From: CAYJFG01 sp964369405 | GTDB taxonomy: Bacteria > Bacillota > Clostridia > Oscillospirales > Acutalibacteraceae | DNA length: 64,000 bases | Direction of reading: 5' to 3' | NCBI GenBank assembly: GCA_964369405.1 | Contig: CAYJGB010000004.1 | Span: 1-64,000 of the forward strand | Shown here: positions 43,919-52,938 of the stretch, one piece after another | Numbering within the stretch: the stretch's first letter is position 1 | Layout of the letters: every line of letters starts with the position of its first letter | Program-made: the position numbers and the translations under genes | The notes under the pieces: model-generated | What the model saw: the letters and a program-made list of their open reading frames with translations, nothing else | Database searches by the model: none | Told to the model about the DNA's origin: nothing

Positions 43919-44467
43919 ATGTCTCGAATTGGAAGAAAGCCTATAAATATTCCCGCTGGAGTTGAGGTTAAACTTGACAACGGTGTACTTACAGTTAAAG
44001 GTGGAAAAGGTACATTAACACAAAAAATTCACCCTAACATGCAAGTTGAGATAAACGACGCAGTTATAGAGGTTAAACGTCCTAATGATGATAAAGAAAA
44101 CAGATCATTACACGGCTTAACTCGTTCTTTAATAGCTAATATGATAGAAGGTGTATCTAACGGCTACAAAAAAGAATTAGATGTAAACGGCGTTGGTTAT
44201 CGTGTACAAAAACAAGGTAAACAATTAATTATGAACTTAGGTTACTCACACCAAGTAATAATGGAAGATAATGAAGATATTACTATTGAGTCACCAGGTC
44301 CTAATAAAATTATTATCACTGGTATTGACAAACAAAAAGTTGGTCAATTCGCAGCAGAAGTTAGAGAAAAACGTCCACCAGAGCCATACAAAGGCAAAGG
44401 TATTAAGTACGTTGACGAAGTTATCCGTCGCAAAGAAGGTAAAGCCGGTAAGGGCGGTAAGAAATAA
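43919..44467 (+). CDS. rplF: 50S ribosomal protein L6
   Basis: 182 residues; MSRIGRKPINIPAGVEV and the C-terminal REKRPPEPYKGKGIKY, which contacts the sarcin-ricin loop. AAGGAGGTG site. Confidence 0.98.
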   Translation: MSRIGRKPINIPAGVEVKLDNGVLTVKGGKGTLTQKIHPNMQVEINDAVIEVKRPNDDKENRSLHGLTRSLIANMIEGVSNGYKKELDVNGVGYRVQKQGKQLIMNLGYSHQVIMEDNEDITIESPGPNKIIITGIDKQKVGQFAAEVREKRPPEPYKGKGIKYVDEVIRRKEGKAGKGGKK

Positions 44468-44486
44468 TTAAGGAGTGAATAACACT

Positions 44487-44846
44487 ATGGTGAACAAAGC
44501 AGATAAAAATCTTGCTAGATTAAGACGTCATCGCAGAGTACGTGGAAAAATCAGTGGTACAGCCTCTTGTCCACGACTAAATGTTTTCCGTTCCTCTAAG
44601 AATATCTACGCTCAGTTGATTGATGATGTAAGTGCTACAACACTTGCACAGGCTTCAACTCTAGACAAAGAAATTACTGGAAACGGCGGAAACAAAGAAG
44701 CTGCTAAATTAGTAGGAGCTTTAATCGCAAAAAAAGCAGCAGACAAAGGAATCACTGAGGTTGTTTTTGACCGCGGTGGATATATATATCACGGCCGTGT
44801 AAAAGAATTGGCCGAAGGTGCTCGTGAGGGTGGCCTCAAGTTCTAA
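44487..44846 (+). CDS. rplR: 50S ribosomal protein L18
   Basis: 119 residues; RLRRHRRVRGKISGTASCPRLNVFRS and VFDRGGYIYHGRVKELAEGAREGGL. It binds 5S rRNA. ATG 44487 is spaced well from AAGGAG; an upstream GTG (44475) is too close to that site. Confidence 0.97.
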   Translation: MVNKADKNLARLRRHRRVRGKISGTASCPRLNVFRSSKNIYAQLIDDVSATTLAQASTLDKEITGNGGNKEAAKLVGALIAKKAADKGITEVVFDRGGYIYHGRVKELAEGAREGGLKF

Positions 44847-44864
44847 GAAGGAGGAGGAATAACT

Positions 44865-45362
44865 TTGGCTATTATAGACGGTTCAACAATGGATTTAAAA
44901 GAGCGTGTTGTAGCTATAAACCGTGTATCTAAAACTGTTAAAGGTGGACGTATTTTCAAGTTCGCAGCTTTAGTAGTTGTTGGTGACGGAAATGGCACAG
45001 TAGGCTTTGGTATTGGTAAAGCTGGCGAAGTTCCAGATGCTATTCGTAAAGGTATTGAAGACGCTAAGAAAAACTTAATGACAGTTTCTCTTCGTGGTAC
45101 TACAATTCCTCACGAAATCATTGGCGAGTTTGGTGCAGGTAGAGTTCTACTTAAACCAGCTGCTCCTGGTACTGGTGTTATCGCTGGTGGTCCTGTTCGT
45201 GCAGTTGTAGAAGCTGTAGGAATTAAAGATATTAGAACAAAAGCGTTACGTTCAAATAACCCTTGCAATGTTGTAAGAGCTACACTTCAAGGTTTAGGTG
45301 CACTACGTACTGCTCAAGAAGTTGCTGCTATTCGTGGCAAATCAGTTAAAGAAATTTTATAA
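44865..45362 (+). CDS. rpsE: 30S ribosomal protein S5
   Basis: 165 residues; VVAINRVSKTVKGGRIFKFAALVVVGDGNG and FGIGKAGEVPDAIRKG, the region where ram mutations affect fidelity. TTG start following GGAGGAGG, supported by spacing. Confidence 0.97.
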   Translation: MAIIDGSTMDLKERVVAINRVSKTVKGGRIFKFAALVVVGDGNGTVGFGIGKAGEVPDAIRKGIEDAKKNLMTVSLRGTTIPHEIIGEFGAGRVLLKPAAPGTGVIAGGPVRAVVEAVGIKDIRTKALRSNNPCNVVRATLQGLGALRTAQEVAAIRGKSVKEIL

Positions 45363-45377
45363 TCGGGAGGTAGCAAT

Positions 45378-45557
45378 ATGGCTGCGTTAAACGTTAAACT
45401 TGTAAAAAGTCTTATTGGATGCAAAAAAGACCAAATTGCGACCGCTCATGCTTTAGGTTTGAAAAAAATCGGCGATGTTAAATCACAACCTGATAACCCT
45501 CAAACTCAAGGTAAGGTAGCAAAAATAATCCACCTCGTCGAGGTAACAAAAGCGTAA
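45378..45557 (+). CDS. rpmD: 50S ribosomal protein L30
   Basis: 59 residues: VKLVKSLIGCKKDQIATAHALGL and IGDVKSQPDNPQTQGKVAKI are typical of L30. A GGGAGG site precedes the ATG. It fills the space between rpsE and rplO, the usual position. Confidence 0.96.
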   Translation: MAALNVKLVKSLIGCKKDQIATAHALGLKKIGDVKSQPDNPQTQGKVAKIIHLVEVTKA

Positions 45558-45579
45558 GTTAAGCAAGGAGGTGCGACAT

Positions 45580-46020
45580 ATGAAATTACATGAACTATCA
45601 CCTGTTGAAGGTTCTAAAAAGAGCGTTAAACGTATAGGTAGAGGACATGGTTCTGGTCAAGGAAAAACTGCTGGTAAAGGTCATAAAGGTCAAAATGCTA
45701 GATCTGGCGGAGGTGTTCGTCCAGGATTTGAAGGCGGACAAATGCCACTTCAAAGACGTATACCAAAAAGAGGTTTTAACAATATCTTTGCTAAAGATAT
45801 CGTTGCTATTAACGTTACTAGTTTAAATAAATTTGAAGACGGTACTGTTGTTGATGTTGATGCTTTATTAAAAGCTGGTATCGTTAAAAATGGTTTTGAC
45901 GGTGTTAAAGTTTTAGGAAACGGAACTTTAACTAAAAAACTAGAAGTTAAGGTTTCTGCTTTTTCTGCTTCTGCTAAAGAGAAGATAGAGAATGCTGGTG
46001 GAAAGGCTGAGGTGGTTTAA
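45580..46020 (+). CDS. rplO: 50S ribosomal protein L15
   Basis: 146 residues; MKLHELSPVEGSKKSVKRIGRGHGSGQGKTAGKG-type glycine-rich start and RRIPKRGF. ATG 45580 was chosen since the upstream GTG is part of AGGAGGTG. The secY start lies one base after its stop. Confidence 0.97.
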   Translation: MKLHELSPVEGSKKSVKRIGRGHGSGQGKTAGKGHKGQNARSGGGVRPGFEGGQMPLQRRIPKRGFNNIFAKDIVAINVTSLNKFEDGTVVDVDALLKAGIVKNGFDGVKVLGNGTLTKKLEVKVSAFSASAKEKIENAGGKAEVV

Positions 46021-46021
46021 G

Positions 46022-47326
46022 TTGTTTAAAACAATTCAGAACGCTTGGAAAATTCCTGACCTTAGAAAAAAATTATTATTTACATTGTTAGTTATAATTG
46101 TATTTAGAATTGGTTCGAAAATACCTGTTCCTTTTCTTGATATGGACGCTCTAGCCTCTACAATGTCTAGTGTATCTGACAGTGGCACATTGCTTTCATA
46201 TTTAAATACATTATCTGGTGGTGCGTTTGCTAATGCTACATTGTTCGCAATGGGTGTTACTCCGTACATCAATTCATCTATCATCATGCAACTACTAACT
46301 GTTGCCATTCCTCCGCTAGAAAGACTAGCTAAGGAAGGCGAAGAAGGTAGAAAGAAAATTGCTATGATTACTCGTTATGTAACTGTAGGTCTTGGACTTG
46401 TTCAAGGTTCAGCTTATTACTACTTCTTATACGCTTCTGGTATAGTTGAATATACTCAAGGTTTAGAAGTTGTTTTCTCAGCAGCAGTTATTATTCTAGC
46501 TTTCACAGCAGGTACTGCTTTGATGATGTGGCTAGGTGAGCAGATTAACCAATTTGGTATAGGTAATGGTATTTCTATACTATTGTTCGCTGGTATTCTT
46601 GCAAGTCTACCACAAACAGCTGTAATTTTAGGCGACTACTGGAACTTAGGTATGACAGGTGGTACTCAATATCTATTCTTCGTTCCTTTATTTGTTCTAA
46701 TCTTCTTAGCTGTTATCTGGGTTATCGTATTTATGAACGACTCAGAAAGAAGAATTCCTATTCAATATGCTAAAAGAGTTGTTGGTCGTAAAATGTATGG
46801 TGGTCAAAGCTCTCACTTACCAATTAAAGTTGGTATGGGTGGTGTTTTACCAATCATCTTTGCTAGTTCAATATTATCTATTCCTAGCACAATTCAATTC
46901 TTTATGCAAAATCCAAACGATTTCTGGACTGGTTTCTTCAACTTGTTCCAATATAACGGTTGGTTATATTCAATTCTTTACTTCATCTTGATTATACTAT
47001 TTGCTTATTTCTATACTACAATTCAGTATAATCCAGTAGAGATGTCTAACAATCTTCGTCAGAACAATGGTACTATCCCAGGTATTCGCCCAGGTAAACC
47101 AACTACTGACTTTATAGCTAAAATATTATCAAGAATTACTCTAATCGGTGCTTTATTCTTAGCATTAATTGCTTTACTTCCAATCGTATTTACTGGTGCT
47201 ACTGGTATGCAAGGTCTTTCTTTAGGTGGTACTTCTGTAATCATCTTAGTAGGTGTTGCTCTAGACACAGTTAAACAAATGGAATCACAAATGATGATGC
47301 GTCACTATAAAGGTTTCTTAGATTAA
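46022..47326 (+). CDS. secY: Preprotein translocase subunit SecY
   Basis: 434 residues with ten membrane helices, the central channel of the Sec system. Start region FKTIQNAWKIPDLRKKLLFT and plug-region PFLDMDAL, GISILLFAGILA, and the C-terminal cytosolic loop R-x-NNGTIPGIRPGKPT that contacts SecA. TTG 46022 is favoured: it follows GAGGTGG at the right distance and yields the usual N-terminus; a longer ATG start (45992) would overlap rplO by 29 bases. Works with SecG encoded at 9.2 kb. Confidence 0.96.
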   Translation: MFKTIQNAWKIPDLRKKLLFTLLVIIVFRIGSKIPVPFLDMDALASTMSSVSDSGTLLSYLNTLSGGAFANATLFAMGVTPYINSSIIMQLLTVAIPPLERLAKEGEEGRKKIAMITRYVTVGLGLVQGSAYYYFLYASGIVEYTQGLEVVFSAAVIILAFTAGTALMMWLGEQINQFGIGNGISILLFAGILASLPQTAVILGDYWNLGMTGGTQYLFFVPLFVLIFLAVIWVIVFMNDSERRIPIQYAKRVVGRKMYGGQSSHLPIKVGMGGVLPIIFASSILSIPSTIQFFMQNPNDFWTGFFNLFQYNGWLYSILYFILIILFAYFYTTIQYNPVEMSNNLRQNNGTIPGIRPGKPTTDFIAKILSRITLIGALFLALIALLPIVFTGATGMQGLSLGGTSVIILVGVALDTVKQMESQMMMRHYKGFLD

Positions 47327-47343
47327 TAGGAGGTTAGAAGATT

Positions 47344-47976
47344 ATGAATATTATTATGCTAGGTGCTCCGGGTGCTGGTAAAGGTACTCAAGCAGAAAAT
47401 CTATGCGAGAAATTATCTATTCCCACTATTTCAACGGGTAATATTATCCGTGAAGCGTTGAAAAGCGGTACAGAAATGGGTCTTAAAGCTAAATCTTATA
47501 TGGACGAAGGCAAGCTAGTACCAGATGATGTTGTAATAGGCATTATCAAAGAAAGACTTGCAAACGACGACTGTAAAAACGGTTTTATATTAGATGGCTT
47601 CCCAAGAACTATTCCTCAAGCCGAGGCTCTGGACAAAATGGGTGTTGTTATTGATAAAGTTATTGATATTGAAGTAGCTGACAGTGACATAGTTCGTAGA
47701 ATGTCTGGACGCCGTGTTTGTGGCAATTGTGGTGCAAGCTACCATTTAGAGTACAAAGCACCAAAACAAGCTGATGTTTGTGATAAATGCTCAAACGCCC
47801 TTGTTCAACGTAAGGACGACCACCCAGACACAGTTATGGCAAGACTAGAAGTTTATCACAACGAAACAGAGCCTTTAAAAGACTACTATTCAAAACAAGG
47901 TAAACTTTCAATAGTAATGGGACAAGAAGCAGTAGCTGATACTACAAAACTTGTTTTAGCAGAAGTTGAGGCATAA
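47344..47976 (+). CDS. adk: Adenylate kinase
   Basis: 210 residues; P-loop GAPGAGKGTQ (7-16), ISTGNIIRE, DGFPRTIPQAEAL. The LID domain has a four-Cys zinc site (CGNC and CDKC). It interconverts ATP+AMP and 2 ADP. Standard position between secY and map. Confidence 0.98.
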   Translation: MNIIMLGAPGAGKGTQAENLCEKLSIPTISTGNIIREALKSGTEMGLKAKSYMDEGKLVPDDVVIGIIKERLANDDCKNGFILDGFPRTIPQAEALDKMGVVIDKVIDIEVADSDIVRRMSGRRVCGNCGASYHLEYKAPKQADVCDKCSNALVQRKDDHPDTVMARLEVYHNETEPLKDYYSKQGKLSIVMGQEAVADTTKLVLAEVEA

Positions 47977-47979
47977 TTG

Positions 47980-48732
47980 ATGATTAAACTGAAAACTGCA
48001 CGAGAAATTTTAGCAATGAAAGATGCTTGCAAAATTTCTGCAAATGCATTAAAGCTTGCAGGTTCATTAGTAAAACCAGGTGTTAGTACACTTGAAATAG
48101 ATACTAAAGTACGCAAATATATCGAGGGACAAGGGGCTAAACCTTCGTTCCTCGGGTATGGCGGATTTCCTAACAGCACTTGTATTTCAGTAAATGATGT
48201 GGTTATCCATGGTATACCTTCAAAAAAATGTGTTCTTAAAAGTGGCGACATAGTAAGTATTGATATAGGTGCTTTTTATGCAGGTTTTCACGGAGATAAT
48301 GCTTATACATTTAAGTGTGGGCAAGTGTCTGATGAAGCTCAAAACTTATTAAACGCAACTTATGAGAGTCTGTTTGAGGGAATAAAACAGGCAAAAGCAG
48401 GAAACAGAATTGGCGACATTGGTAGTGCAATTCAAAGGTATGTCGAAGCTCGCTCTTACTCGGTGGTACGAGATTTTGTCGGCCATGGAGTAGGTGCGAA
48501 GTTACACGAAGACCCAAGCGTACCAAACTACGGCACACAAGGTAAAGGTGTGCGACTAGTAGAAGGTATGACACTTGCTATTGAACCTATGATTAATGCA
48601 GGAACTTACGAGGTTAGAGTATTAGACGATGACTGGACAACTGTAACAAGTGATGGTAAATTATCTGCTCATTTTGAGCATACAATTGCAATAACATCAG
48701 ACGGGCCAGTAGTTCTAACAATACCTGACTAA
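47980..48732 (+). CDS. map: Methionine aminopeptidase, type I
   Basis: 250 residues. Removes initiator Met. Metal ligands: Asp in SIDIGAF, Asp in GDNAYTF, His in GHGVGAKLHEDP, Glu in AIEPM and Glu in HFEHTIAI; the substrate His is in VVIHGIP. ATG 47980 is three bases after the adk stop; the TTG at 47977 is an alternative. Confidence 0.97.
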   Translation: MIKLKTAREILAMKDACKISANALKLAGSLVKPGVSTLEIDTKVRKYIEGQGAKPSFLGYGGFPNSTCISVNDVVIHGIPSKKCVLKSGDIVSIDIGAFYAGFHGDNAYTFKCGQVSDEAQNLLNATYESLFEGIKQAKAGNRIGDIGSAIQRYVEARSYSVVRDFVGHGVGAKLHEDPSVPNYGTQGKGVRLVEGMTLAIEPMINAGTYEVRVLDDDWTTVTSDGKLSAHFEHTIAITSDGPVVLTIPD

Positions 48733-48744
48733 AGAGGTGAGTGT

Positions 48745-48999
48745 ATGAATATAGTTATGGGACTTGTAGTAAGGTCGAAAGCAGGCAGAGATAAAGATAT
48801 ATTTTGTGTTGTAATAAAGGTTGACGGTGATTATGTATATTTATCTGACGGTAAATACAGAAAACTAGAAAACCCTAAGAAAAAAAACATTAAACATATA
48901 TCGCTAACTGCTAAAACTATACCTGCAAGCTCACTTAAGACAAACAAACAAATTAGAAAAGCACTACACTCATACAACTATGAAAAAGTGCAGTCTTAA
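48745..48999 (+). CDS. KOW-domain RNA-binding protein (L14e/L6e/L27e-like)
   Basis: 84 residues. LGLVVRSKAGRDKDIFCVVIKVDGDYVYLSDG resembles the KOW fold of eukaryotic L14e; the KYRKLENPKKKNIKH segment is basic and probably RNA-binding. This small protein is characteristic of Clostridia at this site. Function unproven; a ribosome-associated role is likely from position. AGAGGTGAG site before the ATG. Confidence 0.85.
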   Translation: MNIVMGLVVRSKAGRDKDIFCVVIKVDGDYVYLSDGKYRKLENPKKKNIKHISLTAKTIPASSLKTNKQIRKALHSYNYEKVQS

Positions 49000-49017
49000 T
49001 ATGAGGAGGTAATTATT

Positions 49018-49236
49018 ATGTCCAAACAGGATGTTATAGAAATTGAAGGTACAGTAAAAGAAGCCCTGCCAAATGCACAATTTATGGTAGAGTTACAAAA
49101 TGGTCATGTGATTTTAGCACATATAAGTGGTAAATTAAGAATGAACTTCATTCGTATTTTACCTGGTGATAAGGTAACTGTAGAGATGTCACCTTATGAC
49201 TTAACTAGAGGCAGAATTACATGGAGAAGCAAATAA
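49018..49236 (+). CDS. infA: Translation initiation factor IF-1
   Basis: 72 residues, S1/OB fold: KQDVIEIEGTVKEALPNAQFMVELQNGHVILAHISGKLRMNFIRILPGDKVTVE. It blocks the A site during initiation. AGGAGGTAATT site. Confidence 0.98.
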   Translation: MSKQDVIEIEGTVKEALPNAQFMVELQNGHVILAHISGKLRMNFIRILPGDKVTVEMSPYDLTRGRITWRSK

Positions 49237-49279
49237 TAAACAAATATAGAGGTTCATAGAGGAAAGGAATGATTATACA

Positions 49280-49393
49280 ATGAAAGTCAGACCTTCAGTT
49301 AAAAAGATTTGCGAAAAATGCAAAGTAATAAGACGTAAGGGTAAGATTATGGTAATCTGTGAAAATCCTAAGCACAAACAACGTCAAGGATAA
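49280..49393 (+). CDS. rpmJ: 50S ribosomal protein L36
   Basis: 37 residues: MKVRPSVKKICEKCKVI with CxxC, then Cys and His near the end, i.e. the zinc-binding form. GAAAGGAAT site upstream. Confidence 0.97.
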   Translation: MKVRPSVKKICEKCKVIRRKGKIMVICENPKHKQRQG

Positions 49394-49394
49394 T

Positions 49395-49427
49395 TTGACA
49401 AAAAAATACAAACAAATTTGATATAAT
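49395..49427 (+). promoter_or_regulatory. Possible internal promoter before rpsM
   Basis: TTGACA (49395-49400) and TATAAT (49422-49427) are both consensus boxes, but the 21-bp spacer is longer than usual. It lies between rpmJ and the alpha operon genes and may be weak or non-functional. Confidence 0.35.
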
Positions 49428-49448
49428 ATAAACGGAGGTGCAACAGAT

Positions 49449-49817
49449 ATGGCTCGTATAGCAGGCGTTGACTTACCAAGAGATAAGAAAGTTGATATCG
49501 GCTTAACATACATTTACGGTATTGGTCGTAAAACTGCAAGCGACATCATTGCTGCAACAGGTATAAATCCTGACACTCGTGTTAGAGATTTAACAGAGGA
49601 CGATGTTTCAAAATTAAGAGAATATATAGACCAACATTGTCGCGTTGAAGGTGACTTAAGACGTGACATAGCTTTTGATATTAAAAGACTTATAGAAATT
49701 GGATGCTATCGTGGTGTACGTCATAGAAAAGGTTTACCTGTAAGAGGTCAACGTTCTAAGACAAATGCTCGTACTCGTAAGGGTCCTAGAAAAACTATGG
49801 CAAACAAAAAGAAATAA
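49449..49817 (+). CDS. rpsM: 30S ribosomal protein S13
   Basis: 122 residues; ARIAGVDLPRDKKVDIGLTYIYGIG and the basic tail RGLPVRGQRSKTNARTRKG that contacts P-site tRNA. Confidence 0.98.
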   Translation: MARIAGVDLPRDKKVDIGLTYIYGIGRKTASDIIAATGINPDTRVRDLTEDDVSKLREYIDQHCRVEGDLRRDIAFDIKRLIEIGCYRGVRHRKGLPVRGQRSKTNARTRKGPRKTMANKKK

Positions 49818-49835
49818 GTAAGGAGGGTTTAACCT

Positions 49836-50237
49836 ATGGCAGCACCTAAGGGTAAAAAAACTGCTGTTCGCAGACGTCGTGAACGTAAAAATATAGAACG
49901 TGGAGCAGCACATATACAATCAACATTTAACAATACAATTGTTACTATAACAGATACACAAGGAAATGCCGTTTCTTGGGCAAGCGCTGGAGAGTTAGGT
50001 TTTAGAGGTTCTAGAAAATCTACTCCATTTGCTGCACAATCTGCAGCAGAAACTGCAGCAAAAGCCGCTATGGAACATGGTATGAAATCAGTTGAAGTTT
50101 ACGTTAAAGGACCTGGTTCTGGACGTGAAGCTGCAATTAGAGCATTACAAAGTGCTGGACTAGAAGTTAACATGATTAAAGATGTTACTCCAATTCCTCA
50201 CAATGGATGTCGTCCTCCAAAAAGAAGACGTGTATAG
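49836..50237 (+). CDS. rpsK: 30S ribosomal protein S11
   Basis: 133 residues; GAAHIQSTFNNTIVTITDTQGN and the C-terminal DVTPIPHNGCRPPKRRRV. Platform protein of the 30S subunit. Confidence 0.98.
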   Translation: MAAPKGKKTAVRRRRERKNIERGAAHIQSTFNNTIVTITDTQGNAVSWASAGELGFRGSRKSTPFAAQSAAETAAKAAMEHGMKSVEVYVKGPGSGREAAIRALQSAGLEVNMIKDVTPIPHNGCRPPKRRRV

Positions 50238-50268
50238 TAATTAGAATAATAGGAGGTGTTTTTACACT

Positions 50269-50898
50269 ATGGCAAGATATACAGGAGCTGTTTGTAGACA
50301 ATGCCGCAGAGAAGGTCAAAAACTTTTCTTAAAAGGCGAGCGTTGCTACACAGATAAATGTGCAATATCACGCAGAGCTTATGCACCTGGTCAACATGGT
50401 CAAGGTAGAAAAAAAGCTTCTGAGTATGGTATTCAATTAAGAGCTAAACAAATGACTAGACGTTATTATGGCGTTTTAGAAAGTCAATTTAGAAAATATT
50501 ACGAAATGGCTGAGCGTAAAACTGAGGGTAAAACAGGTGAAAACCTACTAGCTATCTTAGAATCACGTTTAGACAATGTAGTATATAGAATGGGCTTTGC
50601 TGCGTCTCACGCACAAGCTAGACAATTTGTAAACCACGGTCATTTTGCTGTTAACGGTAAAAAAGTAGATATCGCATCTTACTTAACAAAAACTGGAGAT
50701 GTTATCTCTATAACAGAAAAAAGCCGTTCTAGCGAAAGTATTAAATCAGTTGTAGAAGCAAATGCTACAAAACCATCACCAAAATGGTTAGAAGTTAACA
50801 GAGATGCATTTGAAGCTAAAATTGTTGCAGTTCCACTAAGAGAAGATGTTAACCTAGATGTTGACGAAACTCTAATAGTTGAGTTGTACTCCAAATAA
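50269..50898 (+). CDS. rpsD: 30S ribosomal protein S4
   Basis: 209 residues. A zinc-binding form: Cys9, Cys12, Cys26 and Cys31 near the N-terminus. RRAYAPGQHGQGRKKASEYGIQLRAKQ and the S4 RNA-binding domain (about 95-160). A primary 16S rRNA binder and known autoregulator of the alpha operon in other bacteria. Confidence 0.98.
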   Translation: MARYTGAVCRQCRREGQKLFLKGERCYTDKCAISRRAYAPGQHGQGRKKASEYGIQLRAKQMTRRYYGVLESQFRKYYEMAERKTEGKTGENLLAILESRLDNVVYRMGFAASHAQARQFVNHGHFAVNGKKVDIASYLTKTGDVISITEKSRSSESIKSVVEANATKPSPKWLEVNRDAFEAKIVAVPLREDVNLDVDETLIVELYSK

Positions 50899-50969
50899 TC
50901 CGTTTAAATGTAAGACATTTACACGAAAACACACAGTAAGACTGTTCACTATTCGGAGGAGGAACGCTA

Positions 50970-51923
50970 ATGATAGAGATAGAAAAACCAAAAATAGAAA
51001 CCGAAGAATTAGCAAGCGATGGGACTTATGGCAGATTTGTTGTAGAGCCACTTGAACGTGGTTTTGGTAACACTTTAGGCAACAGCTTAAGAAGAGTTTT
51101 GTTATCATCTTTAGAAGGTGTAGCAGTAACTTCATTAAACATTGCAGGGGTTGTTCATGAGTTTTCAACTATTGCTGGAGTTAAAGAAGACGTTACAGAA
51201 ATCGTTCTTAATATGAAAGGTTTACGAGCAAAACTTCATTGTAGTGGTCCTAAAACAGTAGAAATTAATGTAGAAGGACCGTGCAAAGTTACAGCTGATT
51301 CTATTAAGTGTGATAGTGAGGTAGAGATATTAAATCCAGATATGCACATTGCTACTTTGGGTGAAGGTGCTAAACTTTCTATGGTAATTACACTTGATAA
51401 AGGTAGAGGTTATGTTCCATCTGAGCGTAACAAACAATTAGCGGCTACAAGCACATTAGGTGAATTACCAATTGACTCAATATATACACCAGTATTAAAA
51501 GTAAATTACACAGTTGACAATACTAGAGTAGGTCAAATTACAGACTTTGATAAATTGACTCTTGATGTTTGGACTAACGGAGTAATTAATGCACAAGAGG
51601 CAGTTTCTTTAGCTGCTAAAGTTTTAACTGAGCATTTAAATCTATTTGTAGATTTATCTGACCAAAGTTTACAAACTGAAATAATGGTAGAAAAAGACGA
51701 CAAAGGCAAAGAAAAAGTTTTAGAGATGACTATTGAAGAGCTTGACTTGTCAGTACGTTCATTCAACTGTTTAAAACGTGCAGGAATTAATACTGTTGAA
51801 GATTTAATTAATAAATCAGAAGATGATATGATAAAAGTAAGAAACTTAGGTAGAAAATCTTTAGAAGAAGTTATCTACAAGCTAAATAGCTTAGGTTTCA
51901 CATTACAAGCAGAAGAGGAATAA
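50970..51923 (+). CDS. rpoA: DNA-directed RNA polymerase alpha subunit
   Basis: 317 residues. N-terminal assembly domain with FVVEPLERGFGNTLGNSLRRVLLSSLEG; C-terminal domain with LDLSVRSFNCLKRAGINTVEDLI and LGRKSLEEVIYKL, which binds UP elements and activators. GGAGGAGG site. Typical alpha operon position between rpsD and rplQ. Confidence 0.98.
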   Translation: MIEIEKPKIETEELASDGTYGRFVVEPLERGFGNTLGNSLRRVLLSSLEGVAVTSLNIAGVVHEFSTIAGVKEDVTEIVLNMKGLRAKLHCSGPKTVEINVEGPCKVTADSIKCDSEVEILNPDMHIATLGEGAKLSMVITLDKGRGYVPSERNKQLAATSTLGELPIDSIYTPVLKVNYTVDNTRVGQITDFDKLTLDVWTNGVINAQEAVSLAAKVLTEHLNLFVDLSDQSLQTEIMVEKDDKGKEKVLEMTIEELDLSVRSFNCLKRAGINTVEDLINKSEDDMIKVRNLGRKSLEEVIYKLNSLGFTLQAEEE

Positions 51924-51964
51924 AATTCTTTTGCAAAATAGACTAGGTAAAGGAGTGAATTTCG

Positions 51965-52306
51965 ATGCCAGGTACAAGAAAATTAGGAAGAGCATCTGCT
52001 CACAGAATGGCTATGCTTAGAGCATTAGTTACATTCCTATTAGAAAATGGAAAAATCGAAACTACTGTTACACGTGCTAAAGAAGTAAGTGCTTTAGCAG
52101 AAAAAATGATAACAATAGCAAAAGTAGACAGTTTACACAACAAACGTTTAGTAATGTCTTTTGTAACAAAAGAAGATGTTACACACAAATTGTTTACAGA
52201 GATTGCACCAAAATATGTTGATAGAAAAGGCGGATATACACGCATAACTAAATTAGGACCTAGAAGAGGCGACGCTGCAGAAATGGCTTTACTAGAACTA
52301 ATATAA
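51965..52306 (+). CDS. rplQ: 50S ribosomal protein L17
   Basis: 113 residues; RKLGRASAHRMAMLRALVTFLLENGKIETT and the end GGYTRITKLGPRRGDAAEMALLEL. Last gene of the cluster, followed by a strong terminator. Confidence 0.98.
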   Translation: MPGTRKLGRASAHRMAMLRALVTFLLENGKIETTVTRAKEVSALAEKMITIAKVDSLHNKRLVMSFVTKEDVTHKLFTEIAPKYVDRKGGYTRITKLGPRRGDAAEMALLELI

Positions 52307-52328
52307 TCAATAATATTTAAACATGATT

Positions 52329-52366
52329 AACAGCAAGGTTTATTAATAAACCTTGCTGTTTTTAAT
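52329..52366 (+). terminator. Terminator of the ribosomal cluster
   Basis: Perfect 14-bp stem (aacagcaaggttta / taaaccttgctgtt) with a 4-nt loop and a T run. Confidence 0.92.
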
Positions 52367-52930
52367 TGCACATATATTTAATGTATGGTAGTAGTAATAT
52401 ATTGTGTGTAGTTTGGTGGGAAGTGGACTACTAATTTTAAGGGTAGATGCAATTTATTATTCTCAAAGTATTGGATTAAATTCAGTATAAAATAAATTTA
52501 AATTAACTTTAAATAACTTTGTTTAATGTAAATAAAAAAGCAAGTATATTTAGTATAATAAACAGCTGTGTAATTTAACATAAAAAAAATATGAATTTTA
52601 TTATTTTTAGTACAATAATATAAAAATATGCAAAAATAATAAAAAGTAATATAATTGCATAAAATAATAACAAATCTATGGTTAAAATGTCAATTTATTA
52701 GTATTTCTATCTGTTGTATAATTATACTAAGGTTTTATATATTGCTATAGCTATTTTTATTACAACTAGTTAACTTTGATACTTAACATATTATCAAATT
52801 ATAATTATTTAGTTGTTGAGCTTTCAATTCAATGAAATTATCTAAAAAATTACTATTAGCCATATTTTAAAAATTATCCAATAAAATTCATTTATTTTTA
52901 TGTGTACGTGGGTCCTTAGTTAAAGGGGAT
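52367..52930. other. AT-rich gap without recognised gene
   Basis: About 560 bp of very AT-rich DNA with no credible coding frame, no strong hairpin and no match to the three repeat families. It is the longest empty stretch in the window. A short fragment tgtgtacgtgggtcct at its end is the only GC-rich part. Confidence 0.6.
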
Positions 52931-52938
52931 GATATGGT

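Noticed and set aside
49395..49427. Strong internal promoter for the alpha operon
   Set aside because: Both boxes are consensus-like, but a 21-bp spacer is outside the usual range; kept only as a low-confidence feature.
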